From positions 62,001 to 126,000 of the forward strand of contig BPKI01000001.1 of the NCBI GenBank assembly GCA_026005055.1: 64,000 nucleotides of DNA, in the 5' to 3' direction. The notes beneath the pieces are model-generated. The model saw only the letters and a program-made list of their open reading frames with translations, searched no databases and was not told the origin of the DNA. Of the stretch, positions 38,608 through 48,600 are shown piece after piece (the stretch's first letter is position 1; each line of letters begins with the position of its first letter). The translations under genes were made by a program, and so were the position numbers. The DNA comes from Lysobacterales bacterium (GTDB taxonomy: Bacteria; Pseudomonadota; Gammaproteobacteria; Xanthomonadales; BPKI01).

Positions 38608-38626
38608 GCGCTTCGTTCCGAAGCGC
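38608..38626 (+). repeat. Hairpin between hemB and aroE
   Basis: GCGCTTCG-TTC-CGAAGCGC forms a perfect 8-bp stem with a 3-nt loop right after the hemB stop. No T-run follows, so it is more likely an RNA-stabilising or attenuating hairpin than a full terminator. Confidence 0.5.
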
Positions 38627-38673
38627 GCTCTCGCCTGCAAAGATATGCGCAAGCCCCCCGAAGGAGAGCCGCC

Positions 38674-39570
38674 GTGAGTGAGAGCCGATTGCTTTTCGAG
38701 GAGCAGCCCGTTCTGCACGAGGATCCCCAGCCTGGCCCGCTCTATGCGGTCTTCGGGCAGCCGGTGGCGCATTCCCTCTCGCCCATGATCCACCAGCGTT
38801 TCGCGGCGCAAACGCGAAAGTCGCTTCGCTATGAGGCGATCGAGGTCGCACCGGGCGGCCTCGCCGATGCGCTTTCGGCCTTTTCCGCCCGCGGCGGCGT
38901 GGGGGCCAACATCACCTTGCCGCTCAAGGCCGAAGCCTTGCGTATCGCCTCCGAAGCGAGCGAATTCGCGAAGCGGGTCGGCGCGGCCAATGTTTTGAGC
39001 CGCATCGCTTCGGGTTGGCGCGCCGAGAACACCGATGGCAAGGGTCTGATCGCCGATCTCGCCGAAAGGCATCGCCTCGATCTGCGCGGACGACGGGTGC
39101 TCCTGCTCGGCGCTGGCGGCGCCGCCCATGCCGCGGCTTTCGCCCTGCTCGATGCCGGGATCGGCGAGCTTTACATCGTCAATCGCACCCCCGAACGCGC
39201 CGACCGCCTGGCCGATCGCATCGGGGAGCCGGATCGGGTGCACACCCGCTACTGGCAAGACCTCGACCGCATCGGCGCCTTCGACCTGATCCTCAATGCC
39301 ACCTCGGCGGGTCACACTCATCAAACGCTCGCGCTGCCAAGCAGCATCATCGGCACCCGCTGCGTGTGCTACGACATGAGCTACAGCCTGGCCGCGGTTC
39401 CCTTCCTCGCCTGGGCGCGTGCGGCCGGCGCGCAGCTTGCGCTCGATGGGCTTGGGATGCTCGTGGAACAGGCCGCCGAAAGCTTCCTCATCTGGCACGG
39501 TGTGCGCCCGGACACCGAGGACGTGCTCGCCGAGCTTCGCGCTCACCTTCCCGCCCAGGCCGTCGAATGA
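38674..39570 (+). CDS. aroE: Shikimate dehydrogenase
   Basis: A 298-residue NADPH-dependent enzyme of the chorismate pathway. The substrate site is FGQPVAHSLSPMIHQRFA, with the catalytic Lys in ANITLPLKAEAL and Asp in ENTDGKGLIADL. The NADP fold follows (VLLLGAGGAAHAAAFALL...IVNRTPERADRLA). It starts with GTG behind a good AAGGAG site. The N-terminus is about 20 residues longer than in E. coli AroE. It overlaps the YkgJ-type gene by 4 nt. Confidence 0.93.
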   Translation: MSESRLLFEEQPVLHEDPQPGPLYAVFGQPVAHSLSPMIHQRFAAQTRKSLRYEAIEVAPGGLADALSAFSARGGVGANITLPLKAEALRIASEASEFAKRVGAANVLSRIASGWRAENTDGKGLIADLAERHRLDLRGRRVLLLGAGGAAHAAAFALLDAGIGELYIVNRTPERADRLADRIGEPDRVHTRYWQDLDRIGAFDLILNATSAGHTHQTLALPSSIIGTRCVCYDMSYSLAAVPFLAWARAAGAQLALDGLGMLVEQAAESFLIWHGVRPDTEDVLAELRAHLPAQAVE

Positions 39571-39848
39571 GCGCGGTCTTTGCATGCCGTCCCGGCTGCG
39601 CAGCCTGCTGCATCGCCCCATCGATCGCATCGCCGATCCCGGGCATGCCGCGCGGCAAACCCGCCGGCGTCCCTTGCGTGCAGCTCGATCGGGAAGGGCG
39701 CTGCCGACTTTACGGACGAAGCGAGCGACCGCTCGTCTGCGTGCGGCTGCGGCCGGAGCCGGCGATGTGCGGCAGCAGCCGCGAGGATGCGCTCAGGCGC
39801 CTCGAGCGCCTCGAGCGGATGACGGCGCCCGAGACGAGCAGAGGCTGA
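39567..39848 (+). CDS. YkgJ-family cysteine-cluster protein
   Basis: A 93-residue cysteine-rich protein: FACRPGCAACCIAPSI, GVPCVQLDREGRCRLYG and RPLVCVRLRPEPAMC. The C-x-x-C-C-x(n)-C-x(n)-C-x(n)-C arrangement is that of the YkgJ/UPF0153 family, thought to bind a metal or Fe-S cluster. The ATG at 39567 overlaps the aroE stop. Function unknown. Confidence 0.87.
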   Translation: MSAVFACRPGCAACCIAPSIASPIPGMPRGKPAGVPCVQLDREGRCRLYGRSERPLVCVRLRPEPAMCGSSREDALRRLERLERMTAPETSRG

Positions 39849-39885
39849 AACGGGCCCTCGCAATCGCCGCCAATCGCCCTAAAGT

Positions 39886-40422
39886 TCAGCCGCCCTCGCT
39901 CAGGTAGCGATCCTTGAGCGCCACGTAGTGACGGGCGCTGTAGTAAAGCGCCTCGATCTCGCGATCGCTCAAGCGGCGCTGAAAGCGCGCGGGGTTGCCC
40001 ACCCACAGCTCGCCCTCGCCCACCACCTTGCCGGGCCCCACCACCGCCCCGGCCCCCACCAAGGCGTGCCGGCAGACCCGCGCCCCATCGAGCACGATCG
40101 CGCCCATGCCGATCAGGCAGGCGTCCTCGATGGTGCAGGCGTGGATGATCGCGCCATGGCCGATGGTCACATCGGCACCGATGAGGGCTGGAAAGCCGCC
40201 TGGGGTGTAGGGTCCGTCATGGGTGACATGCACCACGGTCCCATCCTGAATGTTGCTCCGTGCTCCGACTCGAATGCGGTGCACGTCGCCGCGCAGCACC
40301 GCACCCGGCCACACCGAGGCATCCTCACCGAGCTCGACATCGCCGATGACGAGCGCGCTCTCGGCGATGTACACGCGCGCGCCGAGGCGCGGTTCGATGC
40401 CAGCGAAGACGCGTACGGGCAT
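39886..40422 (-). CDS. Gamma carbonic anhydrase-family protein (YrdA-like)
   Basis: A 178-residue left-handed beta-helix protein with hexapeptide repeats (ALVIGDVELGEDASVWPGAVLRGDV...). The gamma-carbonic-anhydrase-like pieces are RIRVGARSNIQDGTVVHVTHD and TIGHGAIIHACTIEDACLIGMGA, whose His residues form the metal site. YrdA-like proteins are of uncertain activity. ATG 40422 (MPVRVFAGIEPRLG) is chosen; an in-frame ATG seven codons upstream is possible. Confidence 0.9.
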   Translation of the reverse strand: MPVRVFAGIEPRLGARVYIAESALVIGDVELGEDASVWPGAVLRGDVHRIRVGARSNIQDGTVVHVTHDGPYTPGGFPALIGADVTIGHGAIIHACTIEDACLIGMGAIVLDGARVCRHALVGAGAVVGPGKVVGEGELWVGNPARFQRRLSDREIEALYYSARHYVALKDRYLSEGG

Positions 40423-40452
40423 GGCTCGAAAGTGAAAGCGCAAAGCTTCGGC

Positions 40453-40458
40453 TAGACT
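40453..40458 (+). promoter_or_regulatory. -10-like TAGACT, 7 nt before the aldehyde dehydrogenase
   Basis: TAGACT, then 7 nt, then the ATG at 40466, with no Shine-Dalgarno. It lies in the short divergent gap with the carbonic anhydrase-like gene. Confidence 0.45.
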
Positions 40459-40465
40459 GCACCGA

Positions 40466-41878
40466 ATGGAGGTCGCGCTTCAACATCCAAGCGAGCAGGC
40501 GCTCGCCGAACGGCTGTCGGCCATGCGCGAGGCTCATCGCCGAAAGCCGCCGTCCTTGGCCGAACGCCGGGCGCGGCTCAAGGCCCTGCGCCGGCGCTTC
40601 GCCGCCTCGCTCGATGCGATGTGCCAGGTGGTGGCGGCGGACTTCGGCCGGCGCTCGCGCCACGAGACGCTGCTTGCCGATGGCATGACCGTGCTCGATG
40701 AGCTCGATCATGCCATCCGCCATCTGCCGCGCTGGGCGCGCGCGCGAGGGGTGTTTCCCGGATTCAAGCTTTGGCCCGCTTCCGCCCGACTGCTGCCCGA
40801 GCCGCTCGGGGTGGTGGGGATCCTCGCTCCCTGGAACTACCCGGTCAATCTCAGCCTCATTCCTCTGGTTGCCGCCTACGCCGCCGGCAACCACGTGCTC
40901 CTCAAGCCTTCGGAGTACGCCCCGCGCACTGCGCAATGGCTCGCCGCGCTTCTCGGCGAGCTTTTTCCGCCGGAACAAGTGAGCGTGGTGCTGGGGGATG
41001 CCACGGTCGCCAAGGCCTTCGTCCGCCTGCCCTTCGATCATTTGTTCTTCACCGGCTCCACTGCGATCGGCCGCGAGGTGATGCGCGCGGCCGCCGAGCA
41101 TCTGGTGCCGGTGACCCTCGAGCTCGGCGGCAAATCGCCGGCGATCGTCGCTCCCGGCTATCCGATCGCGCACGCCGCCGAACGCATCGCCGCTGGCAAG
41201 TGTTTCAACGCCGGGCAAACCTGCATCGCGCCGGACTATGCCCTGCTGCCCGAGGAGGCGCTCAGGCCCTTTGCCGAGGCCTTCCGCGAGACGGTGAGGC
41301 GGCGCTACCCCGAAGGCGCTCGAAGCCCCGATTACACGGCCATCATCCACGAACGGCAGTACCAGCGCCTCGAGGCGTGGCTGGCCGAGGCCGAGCGCGA
41401 AGGGGCGGAGATCGTGCGCTGCTTCGAGGGCGATGCCGAGGCGCGGATCTTCCCCCCTACGCTCGTGCTCGAGCCCCCGCCGCCGATTCGCCTCAGCTGC
41501 GAGGAAATCTTCGGGCCGATCCTGCCGCTCGTGCCCTACCGCCGTTACGAGGAGGCGCTGCGCCACGTCGAGGAACGTCCTCGTCCGCTCGCTCTGTACT
41601 TTTTTGACCAGGACCGAGGCCGGCTCGCCACCGCGCTCGCGCGGCTGCCCGCGGGTGGGGTCACGGTGAACGACACCATGCTGCACGTGGCAAGCCCCAA
41701 GCTTCCCTTCGGCGGCATCGGCCCGAGCGGCATGGGCGTCTATCACGGCGAGGCCGGTTTCCGCACCTTCAGCCATTTCAAGCCGATTCTTCATCAGCCG
41801 CGGCTGAATGCGCTGCGCTGGCTGGTGCCGCCTTATCGCGGCCTCGCCGATCGGTTGATCCGCCTGATCGTGCGGTGA
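40466..41878 (+). CDS. Aldehyde dehydrogenase, coniferyl-aldehyde-dehydrogenase type
   Basis: A 470-residue NAD(P)-dependent aldehyde dehydrogenase. The cofactor site is APWNYPVNLSLIPLVAAYAAGN and FFTGSTAIGREVMRAAAEHL, the general base VTLELGGKSPAIV, and the catalytic cysteine CFNAGQTCIAPDYALLP. The membrane-proximal C-terminus (VPPYRGLADRLIRLIVR) resembles class-3/coniferyl aldehyde dehydrogenases that act on long or aromatic aldehydes. The substrate here is uncertain. Confidence 0.9.
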   Translation: MEVALQHPSEQALAERLSAMREAHRRKPPSLAERRARLKALRRRFAASLDAMCQVVAADFGRRSRHETLLADGMTVLDELDHAIRHLPRWARARGVFPGFKLWPASARLLPEPLGVVGILAPWNYPVNLSLIPLVAAYAAGNHVLLKPSEYAPRTAQWLAALLGELFPPEQVSVVLGDATVAKAFVRLPFDHLFFTGSTAIGREVMRAAAEHLVPVTLELGGKSPAIVAPGYPIAHAAERIAAGKCFNAGQTCIAPDYALLPEEALRPFAEAFRETVRRRYPEGARSPDYTAIIHERQYQRLEAWLAEAEREGAEIVRCFEGDAEARIFPPTLVLEPPPPIRLSCEEIFGPILPLVPYRRYEEALRHVEERPRPLALYFFDQDRGRLATALARLPAGGVTVNDTMLHVASPKLPFGGIGPSGMGVYHGEAGFRTFSHFKPILHQPRLNALRWLVPPYRGLADRLIRLIVR

Positions 41879-41882
41879 AACG

Positions 41883-42365
41883 GTGTGGAAATCCGCTCTC
41901 CGCTGGCTTGGAGCGTGGTTCACGGCGGCGATGCTGGCCGCGGTGGCCTCGAGCCTGATCCAGACCCAGCTCAACCTCGCCGCACTCGCGAAGCTCGGCG
42001 TGGATTTGCCCTTGGCGGTCCGGCTCAAGGCGAGCGCCCACGATCTGCTCCACTTCGCGCCGCTCCTCGGCCTTCTCCTCGGGCTTGGGTTCTTGATCGC
42101 CTTCGCCGTGGCCGAGCTCATCGCGCGGCGCTGGCCGGCGGCGCGTCAGGTGCTCTTCCCGCTGGCTGGAGCGAGTGCCATGGGCGTGATGCTTCTCCTC
42201 CTCAAGCTCGCCTTGCCGGTGACGCTCATCGCCGCGGCGCGCAGCGCCTTCGGGGTCTTTCTGCTCCTTCTCGCCGGCGCCTTCGGCGGCTGGCTCTTCG
42301 AGCGCCTGCGCGCCTGGCAGGCCCTCGCCGCGGCCCTCGCTAACCGCTCCGGGAAAGGCCGATGA
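41883..42365 (+). CDS. Small four-helix membrane protein of unknown function
   Basis: A 160-residue hydrophobic protein with about four membrane segments ([76 protein letters not shown]). A GTG start is 4 nt after the aldehyde dehydrogenase stop, so the two are probably co-transcribed. It resembles uncharacterised conserved membrane proteins. Its last 26 nt overlap the convergent folE end. Confidence 0.65.
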   Translation: MWKSALRWLGAWFTAAMLAAVASSLIQTQLNLAALAKLGVDLPLAVRLKASAHDLLHFAPLLGLLLGLGFLIAFAVAELIARRWPAARQVLFPLAGASAMGVMLLLLKLALPVTLIAAARSAFGVFLLLLAGAFGGWLFERLRAWQALAAALANRSGKGR

Positions 42366-42921
42366 AGGCGAGAAACTCGCCGCGCGTGCGCGGATCGTCG
42401 CGAAAAGCGCCGAGCATGTGCGAGGTGATCATGCTCACCCGCGGCTTGTTGACGCCACGCGTGGTCATGCACTGATGCACCGCCTCGATGACCACCCCCA
42501 CCCCCAGCGGATCGAGCGCATCCTGAATGCAGTGCGCGATCTCCGCGGTCATTTTCTCCTGCACCTGCAGGCGCCGCGCGTAGGCCTCGACCACTCGCGC
42601 GAGCTTGCTGATCCCCACCACCCGACGCCGCGGGAGATAGCCCACATGCGCTCGCCCGATGATCGGCGCCAAGTGATGCTCGCAATGCGAGGCGAACTCG
42701 ATGTCCCTGAGCACCACCATCTCGTCATAGCCCGCGACCTCCTCGAAGGTGCGAGCGAGATAAGCGCGCGGATCGATCCGATAGCCGGAAAACCACTCGC
42801 GGAAAGCATCGACCACGCGCTTGGGGGTATCGCGCAAGCCCTCGCGCGAGGGATCATCCCCTGCCCAGCGCAGGAGAACCCGCACCGCTTCCTCGGCTTG
42901 CTCGCGGCTCACTTCGCTCAT
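42340..42921 (-). CDS. folE: GTP cyclohydrolase I
   Basis: A 193-residue enzyme opening the tetrahydrofolate pathway from GTP. The zinc ligands are in [20 protein letters not shown] and [11 protein letters not shown], the substrate pocket in [17 protein letters not shown] and [15 protein letters not shown]. All key residues are intact. It follows blc by 7 nt on the same strand. Confidence 0.95.
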   Translation of the reverse strand: MSEVSREQAEEAVRVLLRWAGDDPSREGLRDTPKRVVDAFREWFSGYRIDPRAYLARTFEEVAGYDEMVVLRDIEFASHCEHHLAPIIGRAHVGYLPRRRVVGISKLARVVEAYARRLQVQEKMTAEIAHCIQDALDPLGVGVVIEAVHQCMTTRGVNKPRVSMITSHMLGAFRDDPRTRGEFLAFIGLSRSG

Positions 42922-42928
42922 CGCTGTC

Positions 42929-43486
42929 TCACTGAAAACCCGGTTGGCCGATCTGCTCGGGCCGTTGCGGCACCCGCTTGAGCCGCGAGGGATCGTAGCC
43001 TTGCGCGGCGAGCCTTGCCAGCAGCGCCTGATAATCCTGCTCGGACATGTCGGGCGAGCGCGCCATCACCCAGGCGTATTCCCGCGAGGCGTGTCCGAGC
43101 AGGAGATGGCCGGTCTGAGGATCGAGGTAAAGCACCTCGAAATCGAAAGTGAAAGGCCAGTAGAAGCGGCTTCGCCAGCGCGTATACGTCGGCGGGTCGA
43201 GGGGCCATGCCACCCCTTTCAAAAGGCGTTCGGGCGCCGCGAAGTCACCCTTGCGCGAGTAATAGAGGTCATCGAAACGCCCATCGCCGCGCGGGCGATA
43301 CTCGACGCGCGAGCCGACTCGCCCGCGTTCGGCGAAGTAGGGAATGTTGGCGATCACGTACCAAGTGCCGACGAAATCGGAAAGCGCCACGCGCTCGGGG
43401 CGTTTCAGCGGGGGAAGATCGCCCGGCGAGCGGGCGGCGCAGGCCGAGAGCAGCGCGACGAGCAGGAGGAGCGGAAGCGGATGCAA
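42929..43486 (-). CDS. blc: Outer-membrane lipoprotein Blc (bacterial lipocalin)
   Basis: A bacterial lipocalin. The lipobox signal is [15 protein letters not shown]. The lipocalin opening is [21 protein letters not shown], with [20 protein letters not shown] and the late [21 protein letters not shown]. The best available start in this frame is a TTG at 43486, giving a normal lipoprotein signal of about 185 residues in total; no ATG or GTG is available near it. The longer track frame enters the divergent promoter region. Blc proteins bind lipids in the outer membrane. It is probably co-transcribed with folE. Confidence 0.82.
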   Translation of the reverse strand: MHPLPLLLLVALLSACAARSPGDLPPLKRPERVALSDFVGTWYVIANIPYFAERGRVGSRVEYRPRGDGRFDDLYYSRKGDFAAPERLLKGVAWPLDPPTYTRWRSRFYWPFTFDFEVLYLDPQTGHLLLGHASREYAWVMARSPDMSEQDYQALLARLAAQGYDPSRLKRVPQRPEQIGQPGFQ

Positions 43487-43627
43487 GTTGCAGCACGAGC
43501 CAAGGAGACATACCGCCCGAGCATGGGCCAGCGAACGCCGAGGCGATGTGAAAACGTGATCGCCTCGTAACAACTGTGACGGCGATGCCTCTAGACTGAG
43601 GCCAACGGTCTTTCGCGAAGCTTCGGC

Positions 43628-45613
43628 ATGAGTCGGTTTCGCCCCTGGCGGGCGCTCGGCGCGGCAGCGACGCTGCTCGTCCCGCCTTCGCTTTCGGCGC
43701 AGCCGATCTTCGCCGATGGCTTCGAACAGCGGGTGCCACCCGCGGCCATGGCTTGGCATCAACACGCCGCCGATGCCGCACGGCGAAGCTACGTGGCCTC
43801 AGCGGTGCCCCTCCCTTGGCGCTGGAAATGGGCATGGAACGGACCCACGGAAAGCGGCGGCATCGTCCCCGGCAAGAGCTCGCTTCCTCGCAACGTCCAG
43901 CCGATCACCGGGAATGGACGGGTGTACGCGGCCGCCGGCCACCGGGGGCTCTTTGCCCTCTCGGCAGCCAGCGGCGAAGTGCTGTGGAACGCGAGCTTCG
44001 CCGGTCCTGCCCTTTCCACGCCCGCCTACCAACCCGGCGCCGATGCGCTTTTCGTCGCGAGCGGAGAGGGCCGCTTGCACCGGCTCGACGCGGCGACAGG
44101 GACGAGCCTGCTCAGCGTCCCCCTGGCCGGCCCGGCGCGCACCCCGCCCCTCCTCCTTCCCGACCGGGTCCTGGTGGCCGCGGGCACAGTGCTTCATGCC
44201 TTTCGCGCCAGCGATCTCACGCCGCTTTGGAGCCACGATGCCGGTCGCCTGATCGAAACCGCCCCGGCGGCGAGCGCCGATGGACGGGTGATCTTCGCCA
44301 CCGAGGATCTCGAGGTGCGCGCGGTCGATGTGAACAGCGGGCTTGAGCTCTGGCGCCGCAAACCCTCGCCGAGGCAACCCGCCCTCCACCCCGAAGGCTT
44401 GCCTTTCACCGCCGCGGAAGCGAGCTACCGCTTCGCCTGGCCGGTGATCGCGGATGCCCAGGGTCTCGTGTTGATCAAGCTCAGGCTCGATTGGCAAACG
44501 ATGTGGGACTACGGCGCGCAGACCAGCAATGCCTCGATCCGCGCGTTCTTCGCGGCCAATCCCGGGCAGCAGGCCCTTCACGCGCTTCGCTTGAGCGATG
44601 GGCAAACCGCCTTCATCGCCAACATCGGTCACGGCGGCTACGGCAACGGCGACTACATGCCGATGGGGCCGCAGCCGGTGATCCGGACCCTCGCGGATGG
44701 CACGCAGATCGCCTACGCGATCGTCCGCGGCCGTCACGATCTCGATCCGCGCTGGGATTCCTTCTTCGGCGAGCTCGTCCTCGATACGAGCCTGCCCGGA
44801 TTTCAGCCCGGGGACATCCGCTGGATCCGCTACCCCGGGATCGTGGACTTCCTGCTGACCGACGAGCAACCGAATCTCTCCATGGCCGGCGATCAGCTCT
44901 TCGGCGGGCATTGGATGGCGGGCTATGCCATCCGCCCCCTCGATCGAAGCCCCGCCTACGGCAGCTACGCCAACCCGATCCCCGCCGAACCGTTGCCTCA
45001 CATCGTCACCTCGAGCAACTCGGGAAGCTTCAGCCCCACGCACTGGTCGCCAGGACCGCTCGCGCAGGATGGGGATGCTCGGCTCTTCCCCTTCGGTTTC
45101 TACATCTACTGGAACCAGGGCCCGGTCTATGACGCCTACTGGAGCGAATACGCCGTCTGGGTGGTCTCCGAGGGGCTGGTGCTCTTCCGAAGCTGCGATG
45201 GGGCGATCGTCGCGCTCGAGCATGGATCGCCCACCGCCGCCCCCGCGGCGAAGGTTGCCGGCGCGTCGCCACCGCCGCCGCTGCCCGGGCCCGCTTGGGT
45301 GCGCGCCGAGGAGGCCCGGGCTCATGCCGGTCGGCGGACGAGCGTCGAGGGCCGTATCGCCCGAGTGTTCAACAACGGCAAGGCGATCCAGCTCTATTTC
45401 GCCTGGCCGCACAAAGGCCATTTCAAAGTGCTGATCGAGCGCCCCGACTGGCCGGCCTTCGGGCCGGGTCTCGGTTGGACGCGGGGCTACGATCGGGCAG
45501 GGCTCTATGCGCGCGGTCAGCGCGTTCGCGTCCATGGCCTGATCAGCTGGTACCAGGGCGATCCGGTCATCCGCATCGAGCGCCCCGAGGCGATCGAGGT
45601 GCTCGAGCGATGA
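43628..45613 (+). CDS. Secreted PQQ-type beta-propeller protein with N-terminal DGFE tag and OB-fold-like C-terminus
   Basis: A 661-residue exported protein. The signal peptide (RALGAAATLLVPPSLSA) is followed at once by QPIFADGFEQ, the tag that ends two other secreted proteins in the window. Residues about 55-250 hold PQQ-like propeller strands (NGRVYAAAGHRGLFALSAASGEVLW, DALFVASGEGRLHRLDAATG). Further propeller-like blades follow to about 540. A proline linker (SPPPPLPGPAW) leads to a C-terminal OB-fold-like domain (RTSVEGRIARVFNNGKAIQLYF). No PQQ-binding triad is obvious. It overlaps the next gene by 4 nt, so the two form an operon. Confidence 0.7.
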   Translation: MSRFRPWRALGAAATLLVPPSLSAQPIFADGFEQRVPPAAMAWHQHAADAARRSYVASAVPLPWRWKWAWNGPTESGGIVPGKSSLPRNVQPITGNGRVYAAAGHRGLFALSAASGEVLWNASFAGPALSTPAYQPGADALFVASGEGRLHRLDAATGTSLLSVPLAGPARTPPLLLPDRVLVAAGTVLHAFRASDLTPLWSHDAGRLIETAPAASADGRVIFATEDLEVRAVDVNSGLELWRRKPSPRQPALHPEGLPFTAAEASYRFAWPVIADAQGLVLIKLRLDWQTMWDYGAQTSNASIRAFFAANPGQQALHALRLSDGQTAFIANIGHGGYGNGDYMPMGPQPVIRTLADGTQIAYAIVRGRHDLDPRWDSFFGELVLDTSLPGFQPGDIRWIRYPGIVDFLLTDEQPNLSMAGDQLFGGHWMAGYAIRPLDRSPAYGSYANPIPAEPLPHIVTSSNSGSFSPTHWSPGPLAQDGDARLFPFGFYIYWNQGPVYDAYWSEYAVWVVSEGLVLFRSCDGAIVALEHGSPTAAPAAKVAGASPPPPLPGPAWVRAEEARAHAGRRTSVEGRIARVFNNGKAIQLYFAWPHKGHFKVLIERPDWPAFGPGLGWTRGYDRAGLYARGQRVRVHGLISWYQGDPVIRIERPEAIEVLER

Positions 45614-48600
45614 AGCGAAAAGCGCTCGTGGCCGCCCTCGCGCTCGCCGCCGCCCAGGCGAGCGGGCAAAACCTGCTCGAGAACGGCGGCTTCGAGCAGC
45701 TTTCCGGCAATCAAGCGAGCGGCTGGCCGGGGCTCACCACCGCCTATCTCAGCAGCACCATCGTGCGAAGCGGGCAGCGCGCGGTGGCGATCGAGCGCGA
45801 TCAAGCCGCCGATGGCCCTTCCTGGTCGCAGGGCTGGCTCCCCACCTCGGCCGGCGCTCGCTACAAGCTCATCGGCTATGTGCGCTGCGATGCCTTCGAG
45901 GGGCAGGGCTGGGGCCACGCCCTGCTTGGCATCGTCCACGCCGACTGGAGCGAGGAAAGGATCGCCCCGGAACGGCTCACCGCCTCTTGTGGCGATGGCA
46001 CGTGGCACGGATTCGCGTTGCGCTTCAACGCCAAACCCGGGGGTACGCTCGTGCGCTTTGGCGTCTTCGGGCCCAAAGAACGGGTGCGGCTTTACTTCGA
46101 CGACCTCGCCTTGGTACCGGCTTCCGCGCCGAACCAGCCGCCCTCGGGTCAGGCCAGCCTCAGCCCGCTCTCGGGCAGCGCGCCGCTGACCGTGAGCTTC
46201 GCCGCAAGCCTCGAGGATCGCGATGGCGCGGTCGCCGAGATCCGCTGGGACATGGGCGATGGGCGGCTTCATGAGCAGGCGTCGGGCAGCCACCTCTACC
46301 GCTTCGCGGGGCGTTATCCGGTGCGCCTGATCGCGCTCGATGATGAAGGCGGACGCTTCGAGCGAAGCTTCGAGGTGGTGGTCCATGATCCCGCCGCCCC
46401 GCGCCTGAGCGTGCTCGCCCCTGAGGATGGCAGCAGCACGGCGGCAGAGACGATCACGCTGAGCGGCAATGCCTTGCCTGCGATCCTCGATCCGGCACCG
46501 CTTGCGACCCTGGTCTGGGACAACCTCGACCTCGAGCCCGCGACCGCAGGCGCGATCCCGGCGAGCCCGAACTTCAGCCTGACGGTGCCGCTCAAGCCCG
46601 GCCGCAACCGGCTGCTTCTCACTTTGAGCGACCAGGCGGGGCGGATCGCCACGCAAAGGCTCACCGTTCATCGCACCCTGAGCGCGCCGGTGATCCGCGA
46701 ACTGTGGACCGCTCCTCGTGAGGTGGAGCGCTTCGCCACCTGGCGCGCCACCTTTCTGCTCGATACGGTCGCCGAGCAGCCTTTCTTCGATTACGACCCC
46801 GAAGCGCCCTCGCCCGAAGACGGCGTTGCCGGCGTCCGCGCCGAAGCCGAGATCACCCTCCCCAACGGTGTTCTGCTGCGACAGCCCGCCTTTCAGCGCG
46901 CCGACCTCATCGAGCGCGAGGGCCTTTGGCACGACCTGGGCAGCCGCCGTTTCGAGCTTCGCTACACGCCGCGCCTGGTCGGCACCCATGCCATCCGGCT
47001 CAAAATCAGGGATGCCTCGGGCGAAAGCACCCTCGATCTTGGCACCATCGAGGTCAGCGAGAGCAGCCGTCCCGGCTTCATCGGCCGCGCCAGCGACTCG
47101 CGCTACTTCGCCCGCGACTCCGGGCAGGCTTACATCCCCATCGGGCCGGCGCTCGATCCCCGGCATCATGAGAACCACGGTGCGCTCACATGGCGTCGGC
47201 CGTGGCTCGGCGGCTTTGGCGCCTTTTCCACCAACTGGTCGCGCTGGATCTCGAGCGCCGAGCGCCACGGCAACGAGGGCTTCATGGCCGCCCTCGAGTT
47301 CCGCGAGCGGCTACCGTGCCGCGAGCTTTCCTTCCCGCTCTTTTGCTCCGGAAGCTGTGGCGCGAGCGATGAAGACGGGGAAGGCTGGCGGCTGTGGCAG
47401 GGCTTCCTGCTCGAAGGGCAGACCGGTTTCCGCGTGGTGAGCGGGCGGCGTTACCGCCTGCTCATACGCCTCAAGCTCGATCCGCTCACCCCGCGAGCCG
47501 CCGCGCCCGCGGGCCTTGCCGTGCGCTTGCACGACTGGCCGCCTCCTGGCCAGAGCTGGCGGAGCTACCTCGAGAGCCTCGGGCCCGCGCATACCCTGCT
47601 CGCCCCCCTTTCCGGCCCGCGGCCCTGGCACACGGTGCTCGTCGATTTCACGGCCGCCATCACCGCCGAGGATCTCTCCTTGCACCTGCATGGCGTCGCC
47701 TCGGGGCGGGCTTGGCTCGATACGATTTCCCTGCGCGAGATCGACGCGCAGGGCCGCTATCTCAGCGGCGAGCTGCTCCGCAACCCCCGCGCCGATCACC
47801 ACCGCTACGTTGACGAGAAGGGTGCGCGCGAGATCGAGCATCTGCTCGAACGGGCCGAGGCGCAGCGCGTGGCGCTGCAGATGGTGGTGCAGGACAAGAA
47901 CGACTGGATCCCGCGCCATCTGAGCGATCTTGGGGTATTCTCGCCGCGCGGCGGCGGTTACTACCAAGGCGAGGGCACGCGCTGGCGTTGGCTCGCGCGC
48001 CAGTGGTGGCGGTACTTGGCTGCGCGCTACGGACCCTCGACCGCGATCTTCGCCTTCGAGCTCAACAACGAGGGCTCGCCGGATGATCGCGCCCATTGGC
48101 AAGCGGCGGAAGACTTCGCCCGCTTCTTCGCGCAGCAGGCGCATCCGCATCTGGCGAGCACCTCGTTCTGGTGCTGCTGGCGCCCGGCCTTCTGGGGTGA
48201 TCATCAGAACTTCCCGCACCTCGGCTACGCCGACCTTCACGAGTACAGCAACGACGGAGAGCTTGGGAGTCAGCGTGAGGCGCTGGAGGCGGATTTCGCC
48301 GCCATGCACCTCTTCCGGGTGGCGAAAGTGCGGCAAAGCCCGGTGGGGCGGCCGGTGATCCGCGCCGAATCCGGGCTCGAGCCGGGCACCAGCCATTTCG
48401 AGCTGCTCGCCAACCAGCCCAATCCCGGCATCTGGTTCCACAATCTGCTCTGGGCGCAGCTCGATGGCTCAGGCGTCTTCGATCCCGGGTATTGGTGGCA
48501 GGAGCATTTCGAGGCGGTCGATCGCTATCTGCTTGGAAGCGCTCAGGCCGGGGTTTCGCGCGCCTTGCTCGCCGCGCCTTATGCCGCCTTCGTCGCCAGC

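Noticed and set aside
43569-43600. Clp site upstream of the secreted PQQ operon
   Set aside because: Only one half-site (TGTGA) is present; the second half (TGCCT) does not match, so it was not called.
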